Both the position numbers and the translations under genes were made by a program. 40,993 nt of DNA from an uncultured Candidatus Saccharibacteria bacterium (lineage in GTDB: Bacteria > Patescibacteriota > Saccharimonadia > Saccharimonadales > Saccharimonadaceae). Where the stretch lies: positions 1-40,993 of the forward strand of contig CAMZEB010000007.1 in NCBI GenBank assembly GCA_947305705.1, written 5' to 3'. Each line of letters opens with the position of its first letter. The stretch's first letter is position 1. Positions 16,633 to 23,925 of the stretch are shown in pieces. The notes under the pieces are model-generated. The model saw only the letters and a program-made list of their open reading frames with translations. It did no database searches and was not told the origin of the DNA.

Positions 16633-18429
16633 CTATTCGCCATCGAGGAAGGCTCCCGACTGGCGCGACCAGAGTTTTTCGTATTCGCCGCCTTTCTTTA
16701 GCAATTCAGCGTGCGAACCCTGCTCTACGATTTTGCCGTTATCGAGCACAATAATGCGATCAAGGCTAGCAATAGTAGAGAGACGGTGCGCAACAACAAT
16801 GCTAGTGCGACCTTTCATAAGCTTCGTGAGCGCATCCTGAATAAGAGATTCAGACTCAGAATCGAGCGCAGAAGTTGCCTCATCGAGCACGAGAATTGGC
16901 GCGTCTTTCAAAATTGCACGCGCAATTGCAATACGCTGGCGCTGACCACCAGAAAGTTTGATGCCACGTTCGCCCACGAGGGTTTCGTAGCCATCCGGTA
17001 AATCTTTGATAAAATCGTGCGCGTTCGCGAGTTTCGCAGCACGCTCAACTTCTTCGCGCGTTGCGTTTGGCTTTGCGTAAGCAATATTCTCTGCAATTGA
17101 GCGATGGAAGAGCGATGTCTCCTGTGGCACATATGCAATACTTTCTCTTAGCGATACTTGCTGAACGTTCTTGACGTTCTGACCATCAATAGTGATTTGT
17201 CCATTATCTACGTCAGCAAAGCGAAGTAACAGTTTCGTAAGAGTAGTTTTGCCCGAGCCGGAGATACCGACCAAGCCAATACGTTCGCCAGATTTAATGT
17301 CTAAATTGAAATCTGTGAAGATTGCTTCTTTGGCATCGTGATGCTTAAACTCGACATTTTCGTAGCGAATTGCACCACGTTTAACGACGAGTGGCTTAGC
17401 ACCTGGAAGATCCACGACATCATCAACCATATCCAAAATCTCAGTCATTTCATAAGCGTCGCCGAATACACGGTTAATGCCCTTGAAAATATTATTCACA
17501 TTCCAAAGCTCACCCATAATCTGCATCGAGTAGTTAACAATGAGAATGAGCGTGGAAATCGCGAGGCCGAAGACTGGCTGACCAATGATAAGGAAGACAG
17601 TAATAATCGCGATAATACCGGTGTTTACGATATTGAAACCCATATCGCGTTTCATCTGTCCACGCATCTGCGCAAAGCCTGCATTCATAGTTGCACGCGT
17701 AAAGTTTGCGTAGCGATGACGTTCATGCGCTTCGCGACCGTAAGATTTGACTGAAAGAATGTTAGAGATAGAATCGGCCAACTGACCGGTTTGCTTGTTG
17801 TCTGCCTCCGCCCATTCGCGGCTAAGATGCGAAATCTTCTTGAAAGTAAGAGCCGCACAAAGCACGTAAAGAATAACGAAAGTTAGCAAGCCAATCGCGA
17901 AGAGCGGTGCACGTGCGAGAAGCACGCAAGTAGTCGAAATAATCATGATGAGCAGATATAGAATATCGAAAGTCAAAAGGTCAAAGAACCTTTCGAATGC
18001 CCCAATGAATTTGTTCGTTTGCGACACGAGCGAACCAGAGAAACGGTCGCTATGGAATTGCATTGACTGCGCGCTAATCGTATTGAAGCTTTTTGTCGCA
18101 AGTTCGTACATCACTTTTAATTCGAAGATCCAGAGCCAACGGATTCGATACCATCCAAGGATGATTGAGCCAATAATGTGGCAAACAATCAACATAATTG
18201 CGCTAGGTAAGAGTGTTGGAAGAATTTGATCGTTTGGAATTCCGCTAGAAATCTTGTCAATCATATTTGCGAAAATGAGCGGAATAAGCGCGGTACGAAC
18301 AACTACGACGATAGGCGTCGATATTAAAGTACCAAGCGCGAGAAATTTGTATTTCTTCGACGCTTCCCAGAAATAGTGGAGGGTGCGACGCGACACGCGT
18401 CTACGATCCTCTTTTGATTTAGTTGTCAT
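16633..18429 (-). CDS. ABC exporter, fused membrane and ATPase domains
   Basis: 598 aa half-transporter. Six transmembrane helices occupy about 25-330. The ATPase domain has Walker A GISGSGKTT (about 388), signature LSGGQRQR (about 493) and Walker B ILVLDEATSAL (about 517), followed by the H-loop AHRLST. It works as a dimer of two such chains; the single gene suggests a homodimer. The substrate (lipid, peptide or drug) cannot be told from sequence. A good Shine-Dalgarno (AAAGAGGTGG) precedes the ATG, so unlike its neighbours it has a leader. No clear promoter was seen, and a hairpin terminator lies between it and greA upstream. Confidence 0.94.
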   Translation of the reverse strand: MTTKSKEDRRRVSRRTLHYFWEASKKYKFLALGTLISTPIVVVVRTALIPLIFANMIDKISSGIPNDQILPTLLPSAIMLIVCHIIGSIILGWYRIRWLWIFELKVMYELATKSFNTISAQSMQFHSDRFSGSLVSQTNKFIGAFERFFDLLTFDILYLLIMIISTTCVLLARAPLFAIGLLTFVILYVLCAALTFKKISHLSREWAEADNKQTGQLADSISNILSVKSYGREAHERHRYANFTRATMNAGFAQMRGQMKRDMGFNIVNTGIIAIITVFLIIGQPVFGLAISTLILIVNYSMQIMGELWNVNNIFKGINRVFGDAYEMTEILDMVDDVVDLPGAKPLVVKRGAIRYENVEFKHHDAKEAIFTDFNLDIKSGERIGLVGISGSGKTTLTKLLLRFADVDNGQITIDGQNVKNVQQVSLRESIAYVPQETSLFHRSIAENIAYAKPNATREEVERAAKLANAHDFIKDLPDGYETLVGERGIKLSGGQRQRIAIARAILKDAPILVLDEATSALDSESESLIQDALTKLMKGRTSIVVAHRLSTIASLDRIIVLDNGKIVEQGSHAELLKKGGEYEKLWSRQSGAFLDGE

Positions 18430-18458
18430 AAAACCACCTCTTTCTTATTTTTTGACAC

Positions 18459-18489
18459 AAAAATACGCTAATTTTTTATTAGCGTATTT
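18459..18489 (-). terminator. Terminator of greA
   Basis: AAATACGCTAAT pairs with ATTAGCGTATTT over 12 bp with a 5-nt loop, followed on the minus strand by TTTTT. Confidence 0.8.
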
Positions 18490-18495
18490 CTGTTA

Positions 18496-18534
18496 ATTAA
18501 CTTCGGTGAGTTGCTTAATTAATTTCGGTGACTT
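18496..18534. repeat. Short direct duplication at the 3' end of greA
   Basis: On the minus strand TCACCGAAATTAATTAA, which holds the last codons and stop of greA, is followed after a few bases by a near copy, TCACCGAAGTTAATTAA. The second copy is outside the reading frame. Confidence 0.7.
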
Positions 18535-18961
18535 TAAATGTCTTTCCGTTTGGAAGCTTAACTTCCTCACCAACTTTTTTACCAAATATTGCCTTGCCAA
18601 TCGGCGATTCGTTACTAATCTTGCCTTCAAGTGGATTAGCTTCAACGGCGCCAACGAGCGTGTATGTATTTTTCTTGCCATCAGACTCAAGCGTAACGGT
18701 TGAGCCCATGGCGACTTTTTCCCTTTTGCCAGATTTAATAATCTTGGCATGGAGAAGAATATCTTCGATTTCGAGAATACGTCCCTCGATGACTTTTTGT
18801 TCGCCACGAGCGGCAGAATAATCTTCGTTTTCGCTAAGGTCACCATAAGAACGAGCGGTTGCAATTTTTTCTGCAATCTCAGGACGACGAGCTTTAAGCT
18901 CCTCTAATTCTTGCTCTAATTCTTTGCGACCAGCAGCGGTAATATTAACTGTCTTAGCCAT
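18515..18961 (-). CDS. greA: Transcription elongation factor GreA
   Basis: 148 aa, slightly shorter than the usual ~158. The N-terminal coiled coil (EELEELKARRPEIAEKIATARSYGDLSENEDY) carries the conserved acidic tip D-L-S-E-N-E-D-Y that enters the polymerase channel. The C-terminal FKBP-like domain has the typical SPIGKAIFGKKVGEEV. It rescues backtracked RNA polymerase by stimulating transcript cleavage. The Shine-Dalgarno GAGGAGGG is strong. The gap to proS upstream is 44 nt without a terminator, so the two are probably co-transcribed. Confidence 0.97.
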   Translation of the reverse strand: MAKTVNITAAGRKELEQELEELKARRPEIAEKIATARSYGDLSENEDYSAARGEQKVIEGRILEIEDILLHAKIIKSGKREKVAMGSTVTLESDGKKNTYTLVGAVEANPLEGKISNESPIGKAIFGKKVGEEVKLPNGKTFKVTEIN

Positions 18962-19005
18962 TAAAATATCCCTCCTCTACCCCAGAAAAATAGGAAAATT
19001 TACTG

Positions 19006-20247
19006 TTACTTCTGCCCTAGTTTAGCAACAAACTCGTCTAATGGCAAGAGTTTTGTTTCAGTTTCTGTGCGTTTCTTTAGTTCGACGCTTTTATCCGCAA
19101 GCGTTTTATCACTAATGACGATACGATACGGGATACCGAGCAAATCCGCATCTGCAAATTTTTCGCCATTACGCGCATTAGTGCGATCGTCAAAGATAAT
19201 TTGTTCAGGTGCTTTGTCGTGTAGCTCTGTTGCTACTTTCATTGCTTCGTCGCCAATGGCAACGACATAGTATTTGAATGGTGCGATCTCTTCTGGCCAG
19301 ACGAGACCTTTGTCGTCACTGAGCTTCTCTGCAATTACACCCATGACGCGGCTAGGACCGATGCCGTAGCTACCCATGAAGACTTTTTGGCGTTTGCCAT
19401 CTTCGTCGTTATATGTAAGGTCTATCGCATCAGAGAAGCGATAGCCGAGCGTAAAGATGTTGCCAACTTCGGCCGCCTTGCATTGTTCAAGCTTAGACTT
19501 ATCAAGGCCAAGATCAGCAAGGACTTCATCATTGTAGACTTCTTCATTAACGGCAATGCCTTTTTCGCGGTCGAGATAGATAATATCCTCGCCGACTTTA
19601 GTTAAAGTTTGGAATTCATCAGAATATTTACTAAAGGCGCCACCGCTCGCAAAAGTGCGGAAGGTATCATTACCGATACCGAGACGATTAAAGATCTTTT
19701 TATAGCTCTCGGCGCATTTTTCATAAAACTCGTCGTGCTCTTCGCGGTTTTTGCTAAAACTGTAAAGGTCCTTCATCATAAATTCGCGCGTACGCATAAT
19801 GCCAGATTTAGCGCGAAGCTCGTTACGAAATTTCGTCTGGAATTGGTAGGCGTAAACCGGGAGATCTTTGTAGCTAGAAATATAGCTCTTCATGAGACGA
19901 GTAAGTGGCTCTTCATGCGTGCAGCCGAGACCAAGCTCGCCGCCAGCATTAAGTTTTGTCTTAAACCAGACATCCATTACGTCGTCGCTCCAGCGGCCGC
20001 TAGCTTCCCAGGCATCGCGCGGTTGTAGGGCGGTCATCTTGAGTTCCTGGCCACCAATCGCATTCATTTCCTCGCGGATTACTTGCATGATTTTTTCGAG
20101 CGTAATCATGCCGAGCGGTAGATAGTCATAAACTCCTGCCATTTCTTTGTAGATATAACCGGCGCGGAGAAGTAGCTTCGCACTCTCACTCTGCTCATCG
20201 GCAGGTGCGGTTTTGGAAGTTTTCGTGAAGTTTTGACTAATTTTCAT
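19006..20247 (-). CDS. proS: Prolyl-tRNA synthetase lacking the INS editing domain
   Basis: 413 aa. The class II core has a TEHEP-like stretch (LGCTHEEPLTRLM), motif 2 in FRNELRAKSGIMRTREFMMKDLYSF, and motif 3 in GSYGIGPSRVMGVI; an anticodon-binding domain follows (about 320-413). Typical bacterial ProRS is near 570 aa and carries an INS domain between motifs 2 and 3 that hydrolyses Ala-tRNA-Pro. Here motif 2 and motif 3 are joined by only about 130 residues without an INS. The promoter gives a leaderless mRNA, and a structured RNA element lies just upstream. Confidence 0.96.
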   Translation of the reverse strand: MKISQNFTKTSKTAPADEQSESAKLLLRAGYIYKEMAGVYDYLPLGMITLEKIMQVIREEMNAIGGQELKMTALQPRDAWEASGRWSDDVMDVWFKTKLNAGGELGLGCTHEEPLTRLMKSYISSYKDLPVYAYQFQTKFRNELRAKSGIMRTREFMMKDLYSFSKNREEHDEFYEKCAESYKKIFNRLGIGNDTFRTFASGGAFSKYSDEFQTLTKVGEDIIYLDREKGIAVNEEVYNDEVLADLGLDKSKLEQCKAAEVGNIFTLGYRFSDAIDLTYNDEDGKRQKVFMGSYGIGPSRVMGVIAEKLSDDKGLVWPEEIAPFKYYVVAIGDEAMKVATELHDKAPEQIIFDDRTNARNGEKFADADLLGIPYRIVISDKTLADKSVELKKRTETETKLLPLDEFVAKLGQK

Positions 20248-20261
20248 ATTAATATTATAAC
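20233..20261 (+). promoter_or_regulatory. Plus-strand promoter-like sequence over the proS start
   Basis: TTGACT (20233-20238), 17-nt spacer, TATAAC (20256-20261). It overlaps the proS -10 on the other strand and would produce a transcript antisense to the structured RNA at 20270-20379. It could be chance in A/T-rich sequence. Confidence 0.35.
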
Positions 20262-20262
20262 A
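20254..20262 (-). promoter_or_regulatory. -10 box of proS, leaderless
   Basis: TATAAT (20259-20254) preceded by TGt, 6 nt before the ATG at 20247. No Shine-Dalgarno. Confidence 0.6.
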
Positions 20263-20269
20263 CAGGAGC

Positions 20270-20379
20270 GTTAGGTATGCGCTTCAGAAAACAGCGTTCA
20301 CTCAGCCCGTCGTTACGGGTGAGTGCCACTTCATGCTCGGCCGTAGCCTACGCAACGTTTCTTTAAGCGCATACCCAAC
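20270..20379 (-). ncRNA. Candidate structured RNA (about 110 nt), unknown family
   Basis: Closing stem P1 pairs 20365-20379 with 20270-20284 (15 bp). P2 pairs 354-362 with 286-290 plus 295-298 (offsets from 20000), with a 4-nt bulge. An 11-bp hairpin spans 20299-20325 with one bulged base, and a small hairpin spans 20339-20348. Two signs favour the minus strand: the one non-Watson-Crick pair in P1 is G-U there but A-C on the plus strand, and the small hairpin becomes a C(UACG)G tetraloop. TGATATGAT at 20396-20388 would start transcription at about 20380, the base of P1. There is no U-tract at the 3' end; it runs into the proS promoter. It does not look like SRP RNA, RNase P, tmRNA or a T-box. 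Confidence 0.55.
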
Positions 20380-20387
20380 ACTACTGC

Positions 20388-20396
20388 ATCATATCA
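20388..20396 (-). promoter_or_regulatory. Extended -10 promoter for the structured RNA
   Basis: TGATATGAT on the minus strand; the predicted start at about 20380 coincides with the first base pair of the RNA fold. No convincing -35. Confidence 0.45.
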
Positions 20397-20404
20397 ATAT
20401 GGAA

Positions 20405-20824
20405 TCATTCAACATCGAAATTTTCTGTTTTGAGGTCGCAATAGTAGCGGCCGCTTGTTGCAGTAAACTTTAAGACGCAATAGTCTGGATCGGTGACGCC
20501 TTTTTTATAAAACATCGTATCGCCACGTCGCCAAATCTCATTCTTTGTCTCTTGGTCGGTCAGAACTTCCATCTTACCTTTGAGCATAACGCCGACATAT
20601 TTAATCAGCCCTTTGCGATAAAAATATATGCTCGCCTTCGGGTTCTTCTTGTATTGCGCTACGCGCATCGACGAAGTGTTTGTTGAAAAGTAAAATTCTT
20701 TGAGACCTACCCGTTTTCGTGGCTTAAGCATCGCTTTTACGTTCGGGTATTTTTCGTCATCAACAGAGCAGACAAAACTAACTTTTTGTTTGTCGATAAA
20801 TTTTTCGATACTCGTCAGGTTCAT
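20405..20824 (-). CDS. Pyridoxamine 5'-phosphate oxidase-like flavin-binding protein
   Basis: 139 aa. The split-barrel pattern is clear: a start helix, KVSFVCSVDDEKYPNVKAM, a strand pair, STNTSSMRVAQYKKNPKASIYFYR, and the ending YCVLKFTATSGRYYCDLKT. This is the putative-PNPOx family, whose members bind FMN or another flavin and often act as small reductases; true PNPO function in vitamin B6 synthesis is unlikely at this length. Its ATG lies 1 nt after the ftsK stop, without a separate promoter, so it is translated from the ftsK message. Confidence 0.85.
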   Translation of the reverse strand: MNLTSIEKFIDKQKVSFVCSVDDEKYPNVKAMLKPRKRVGLKEFYFSTNTSSMRVAQYKKNPKASIYFYRKGLIKYVGVMLKGKMEVLTDQETKNEIWRRGDTMFYKKGVTDPDYCVLKFTATSGRYYCDLKTENFDVE

Positions 20825-20825
20825 A

Positions 20826-23045
20826 TTAACCTGGATATTCGTCCATTGACGTAATCAAAACGTCGCGTGGTTTATTGCCGCCCGTTGATGGGCCGACAAC
20901 ACCTTTTGCTTCGAGTTCGTCAATAATAGAAGCGGCACGGCCGTAGCCGATATGGAGCTGGCGCTGAAGAAGCGAAGTAGATAGCTTGCCGGCACGAATT
21001 GCGATTTCGGCAGCTTGGCGCTCGACGTCGCCACCACCACCCATATTCGAAGAAGCACCAGGCACACCAGGCATCGAAACTGACTGCGAAGTCACCTCGT
21101 CATTGTACTGAGGAGGGGCTTGTTGACGAAGGAAGTCTGCGATTTTGCCTATTTCTTTGTCACTCACAAATGCACCCTGGACACGACGCGGTTTGCCCAT
21201 CATCTCAGTGGTTAAGAATAGCATATCACCAGAACCGAGCAACTTCTCTGCGCCAACCGCATCAAGCATAACGCGCGAATCGACACCATTGTTTACCGCG
21301 AAGGCAATACGACCTGGGATATTTGCCTTAATAAGGCCCGTAACGACCTTGACCTCTGGACGTTGCGTTGCAAGTACTAGGTGAATACCAGCGGCACGGC
21401 CTTTCTGAGCAATGCGGACAATTAGCATTTCTAGCTCTTTGCCGGCCGTCATCATAAGATCTGCCATCTCATCAACAATTACGACGATATATGGCATCTT
21501 GCCATTGTTGTGCTCTTGAATATTGCCATCCTCGTCAGCGATTTCAACTTTTCCGCCCTGCTCGGACATCTTAGCATTGTAGTCCGTGATATTTTTGACG
21601 CGTTCTTTACTCATAAGAGTATAGCGTTTTTCCATCTCGCCGACTGCCCACTTCATCGCACTCAATGCCTTGTCGGTACTATTGATAACTGGCGCAAGCA
21701 AATGCGGGATGTCTTCATAGGCCGCCATCTCGACCTGCTTCGGGTCGACAATGATGAGCTTTAAATCGCTTGGCGAGTTGTGATATAGCAACGAGTTAAT
21801 TAGAACATTCGTCATCACAGATTTACCAGAACCAGTAGTACCAGCGATGAGAAGGTGAGGCATCTTTGCGAGATCGCCAACCACTACCTGGCCAGCAATA
21901 TCTTTACCAACCGTAAATGCGAGAGGTTTGTCCTGAATAATTTTGCGCCATTCAGCTGAACGTAGAAGCTCGTGAAGGCCAACACTTGCAGGCGTAATAT
22001 TTGGAACTTCGACACCGACCATATTCGTGCGCGGAATTGGCGCTTCGATACGAATCTTATCGGCAGCAAGTGCCATAGCAAGGTTTTTGTCATAGGCTAA
22101 TAGCTTGTTGACGCGAACGCCGGCAGGTGGACGAAGCGTATATTGCGTAATGCGTGGGCCGAGGTTTGCACCCTCAACAGTCACATCAATATCGAACTGA
22201 GCAAGCGTATCTTTGATAATGCGCGCATTCTCTTCCGTATTGCCAGGATCGGCAGGCGTAGTTTTGCGATTCAATAATTCTAGCGAAGGCATCTTCCAGT
22301 TCGGGTCAGATACTGCAACGAGCGCCATTGGCTCTTCGACGGTTTTGACCTCTTCCATTTCCTTCTTCTGGAAATGAGGCAAATCACGCTCTTTTTTATC
22401 ATTAACAGTCTCGACGTTGGCGACGACTTTGAAGTTGCCAAGGTCTTCTTTGTCGGACTTCTCTTTGTTCTTGCGCATAATACGTGCGTTTTCGGCATCT
22501 TCGTCGTTTTTGCTTGTCTTGAAAATCGAACCGATTTTGCGCATAAGTGCAAGCGGAGTTTCGGCATACATAAAGAGCGCGGTAATCAGTATCAATACAA
22601 TGTAGGCCATAATTGAAACGCCACTACCGAAGTTGCGAACAGCGAAGTTGTCCATGGTTTCGCCAATGATACCGCCAGTGCGGCTTGGCGTAGAATAGCT
22701 ACCAACACCAAATAGACCGCAGAACCAGATTATCATTAAGGCCGATGCGACCCAGACGCTCGCGTTGAGGCGATTGTTTGGAGCGCGGAATATCATAACG
22801 GCGATATAGACTAACACAAATGGGAATAAGTAAGTCGTGTAGCCGAATGCGTAATCGCAGAATGATTTGAATTCTTGCAAAAATACTGCGTTTTGACCTG
22901 CGCCAAACCACATCGCTACAAATGTAACTGCAAATAATAGGAAAATGATTGCTAACGCTTGGTGCCAAAAGCCGCCCGGTAATTCATGTTTCGGGATTTC
23001 TTCTTTGGCTGATTTGCGTTTTCTACCTCGCTTCTTCTGTGCCAT
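20826..23045 (-). CDS. ftsK: DNA translocase FtsK/SpoIIIE
   Basis: 739 aa. A basic N-terminus and four transmembrane helices (about 27-175) anchor it at the septum. A charged linker is followed by the motor with Walker A GTTGSGKS (about 405) and the Walker B segment PYIVVIVDEMADLM. The C-terminal winged-helix gamma domain (IRAGKLSTSLLQRQLHIGYGRAASIIDELE) normally reads polar sequences that direct chromosome pumping. It clears DNA from the closing septum. Leaderless promoter; the PNPOx-like gene follows in the same transcript. Confidence 0.97.
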   Translation of the reverse strand: MAQKKRGRKRKSAKEEIPKHELPGGFWHQALAIIFLLFAVTFVAMWFGAGQNAVFLQEFKSFCDYAFGYTTYLFPFVLVYIAVMIFRAPNNRLNASVWVASALMIIWFCGLFGVGSYSTPSRTGGIIGETMDNFAVRNFGSGVSIMAYIVLILITALFMYAETPLALMRKIGSIFKTSKNDEDAENARIMRKNKEKSDKEDLGNFKVVANVETVNDKKERDLPHFQKKEMEEVKTVEEPMALVAVSDPNWKMPSLELLNRKTTPADPGNTEENARIIKDTLAQFDIDVTVEGANLGPRITQYTLRPPAGVRVNKLLAYDKNLAMALAADKIRIEAPIPRTNMVGVEVPNITPASVGLHELLRSAEWRKIIQDKPLAFTVGKDIAGQVVVGDLAKMPHLLIAGTTGSGKSVMTNVLINSLLYHNSPSDLKLIIVDPKQVEMAAYEDIPHLLAPVINSTDKALSAMKWAVGEMEKRYTLMSKERVKNITDYNAKMSEQGGKVEIADEDGNIQEHNNGKMPYIVVIVDEMADLMMTAGKELEMLIVRIAQKGRAAGIHLVLATQRPEVKVVTGLIKANIPGRIAFAVNNGVDSRVMLDAVGAEKLLGSGDMLFLTTEMMGKPRRVQGAFVSDKEIGKIADFLRQQAPPQYNDEVTSQSVSMPGVPGASSNMGGGGDVERQAAEIAIRAGKLSTSLLQRQLHIGYGRAASIIDELEAKGVVGPSTGGNKPRDVLITSMDEYPG

Positions 23046-23053
23046 ATGGGTTA

Positions 23054-23062
23054 ATTATACCA
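23054..23062 (-). promoter_or_regulatory. Extended -10 promoter of ftsK, leaderless
   Basis: TGGTATAAT on the minus strand, 8 nt before the ATG at 23045, immediately after the U-tract of the preceding terminator. Confidence 0.7.
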
Positions 23063-23063
23063 T

Positions 23064-23094
23064 AAAAAAGAGAAGCATATGCGCTTCTCTTTTT
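23064..23094 (-). terminator. Terminator of the 23109-23816 membrane protein gene
   Basis: AAAAAGAGAAGC pairs with GCTTCTCTTTTT around a 6-nt loop, followed by a T-tract on the minus strand. Confidence 0.8.
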
Positions 23095-23108
23095 CTAATG
23101 GTCTTATA

Positions 23109-23816
23109 TTATTTGTAGGTATTGTATAGATCCATGAGGCTGTCTAGGCTATAGGAGCTGCTGGAGCTGGAGCTAGATGAAGATTTACCAGTGTTCTTGT
23201 TATAGAATCTAACAATCGTAGAAACGAATACGAGGATACAACCGACTGATGCAATACCAAGTGCAACAAAGCGCATAACGCTGAGGACGGAAGTTTTGCC
23301 TGCAGCGATAAAGTGTGCAATGAATGCGATACCGGTCGCAGCTAGAGCAGCGAGAGTATTTGATAGGAAATCGTTGAGCCAGAGGTAACCCTGCTGGACG
23401 CCAGATTTTTCGCCAATACCACAGAGAGAGTAGATAGCGATTGAGATCATTTTGATAACTTCAATTGCAGCAATAGCTACAAAGACGTTGCGAGTGCACT
23501 TCCAAGCGCTCTTCATAGCGTTGATGTCGGTGATTTTGCCGGCAGTGATAAGACCAAGAACTGCGAGCAAGACGCTTGCGATACCAGCGATGAAAGCGAC
23601 TGCTACGTTGCTAAGGTTCGTACCAAAGATTATGTTAAGAACTGGAATTTCAACGAACCATCCCTTTGTTGTGAAATGAGCGATACCAGCAAAGATTGCC
23701 ATAAAACCAGTGAAGGTAGCTAGCGAGAGGCTAGCAGCATTGATGCCGGCGATTAGTTTGTTGTCTGCCTTCATTTTAGGCATTTTTACTGGGTCAACTA
23801 CAGCTTGAGTTGCCAT
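23109..23816 (-). CDS. Small membrane protein with polyserine tail, unknown function
   Basis: 235 aa from the ATG at 23816, which has GGAGA about 13 nt upstream; an in-frame ATG six codons earlier (23834) is less likely. Five transmembrane helices by eye (about 20-45, 65-90, 108-132, 150-170, 175-200). The cytoplasmic start is Lys/Pro-rich. After the last helix comes a run of about ten serines and the end YSLDSLMDLYNTYK. No family recognised. It has its own extended -10 (TGATATTAT near 23855) and its own terminator, so it is monocistronic. Confidence 0.82.
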   Translation of the reverse strand: MATQAVVDPVKMPKMKADNKLIAGINAASLSLATFTGFMAIFAGIAHFTTKGWFVEIPVLNIIFGTNLSNVAVAFIAGIASVLLAVLGLITAGKITDINAMKSAWKCTRNVFVAIAAIEVIKMISIAIYSLCGIGEKSGVQQGYLWLNDFLSNTLAALAATGIAFIAHFIAAGKTSVLSVMRFVALGIASVGCILVFVSTIVRFYNKNTGKSSSSSSSSSSYSLDSLMDLYNTYK

Positions 23817-23864
23817 AATGTAACTATTCTCCATTTAAGTTATATTTAATGTAATAATATCACA

Positions 23865-23903
23865 AAAATATCTAGAACAATACAATATTATTCTAGATAT
23901 TTT
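23865..23903 (-). terminator. Terminator of pnp
   Basis: AAAATATCTAGAA pairs with TTCTAGATATTTT over 13 bp with a 13-nt loop; the minus strand continues TTTTTG. Confidence 0.8.
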
Positions 23904-23925
23904 AAATGTTTATGCTTTTTCTCTG

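Noticed and set aside
20262-20400. T-box riboswitch for proS
   Set aside because: No T-box consensus (TGGNACCGCG-like), no specifier loop pattern and no downstream terminator/antiterminator pair.
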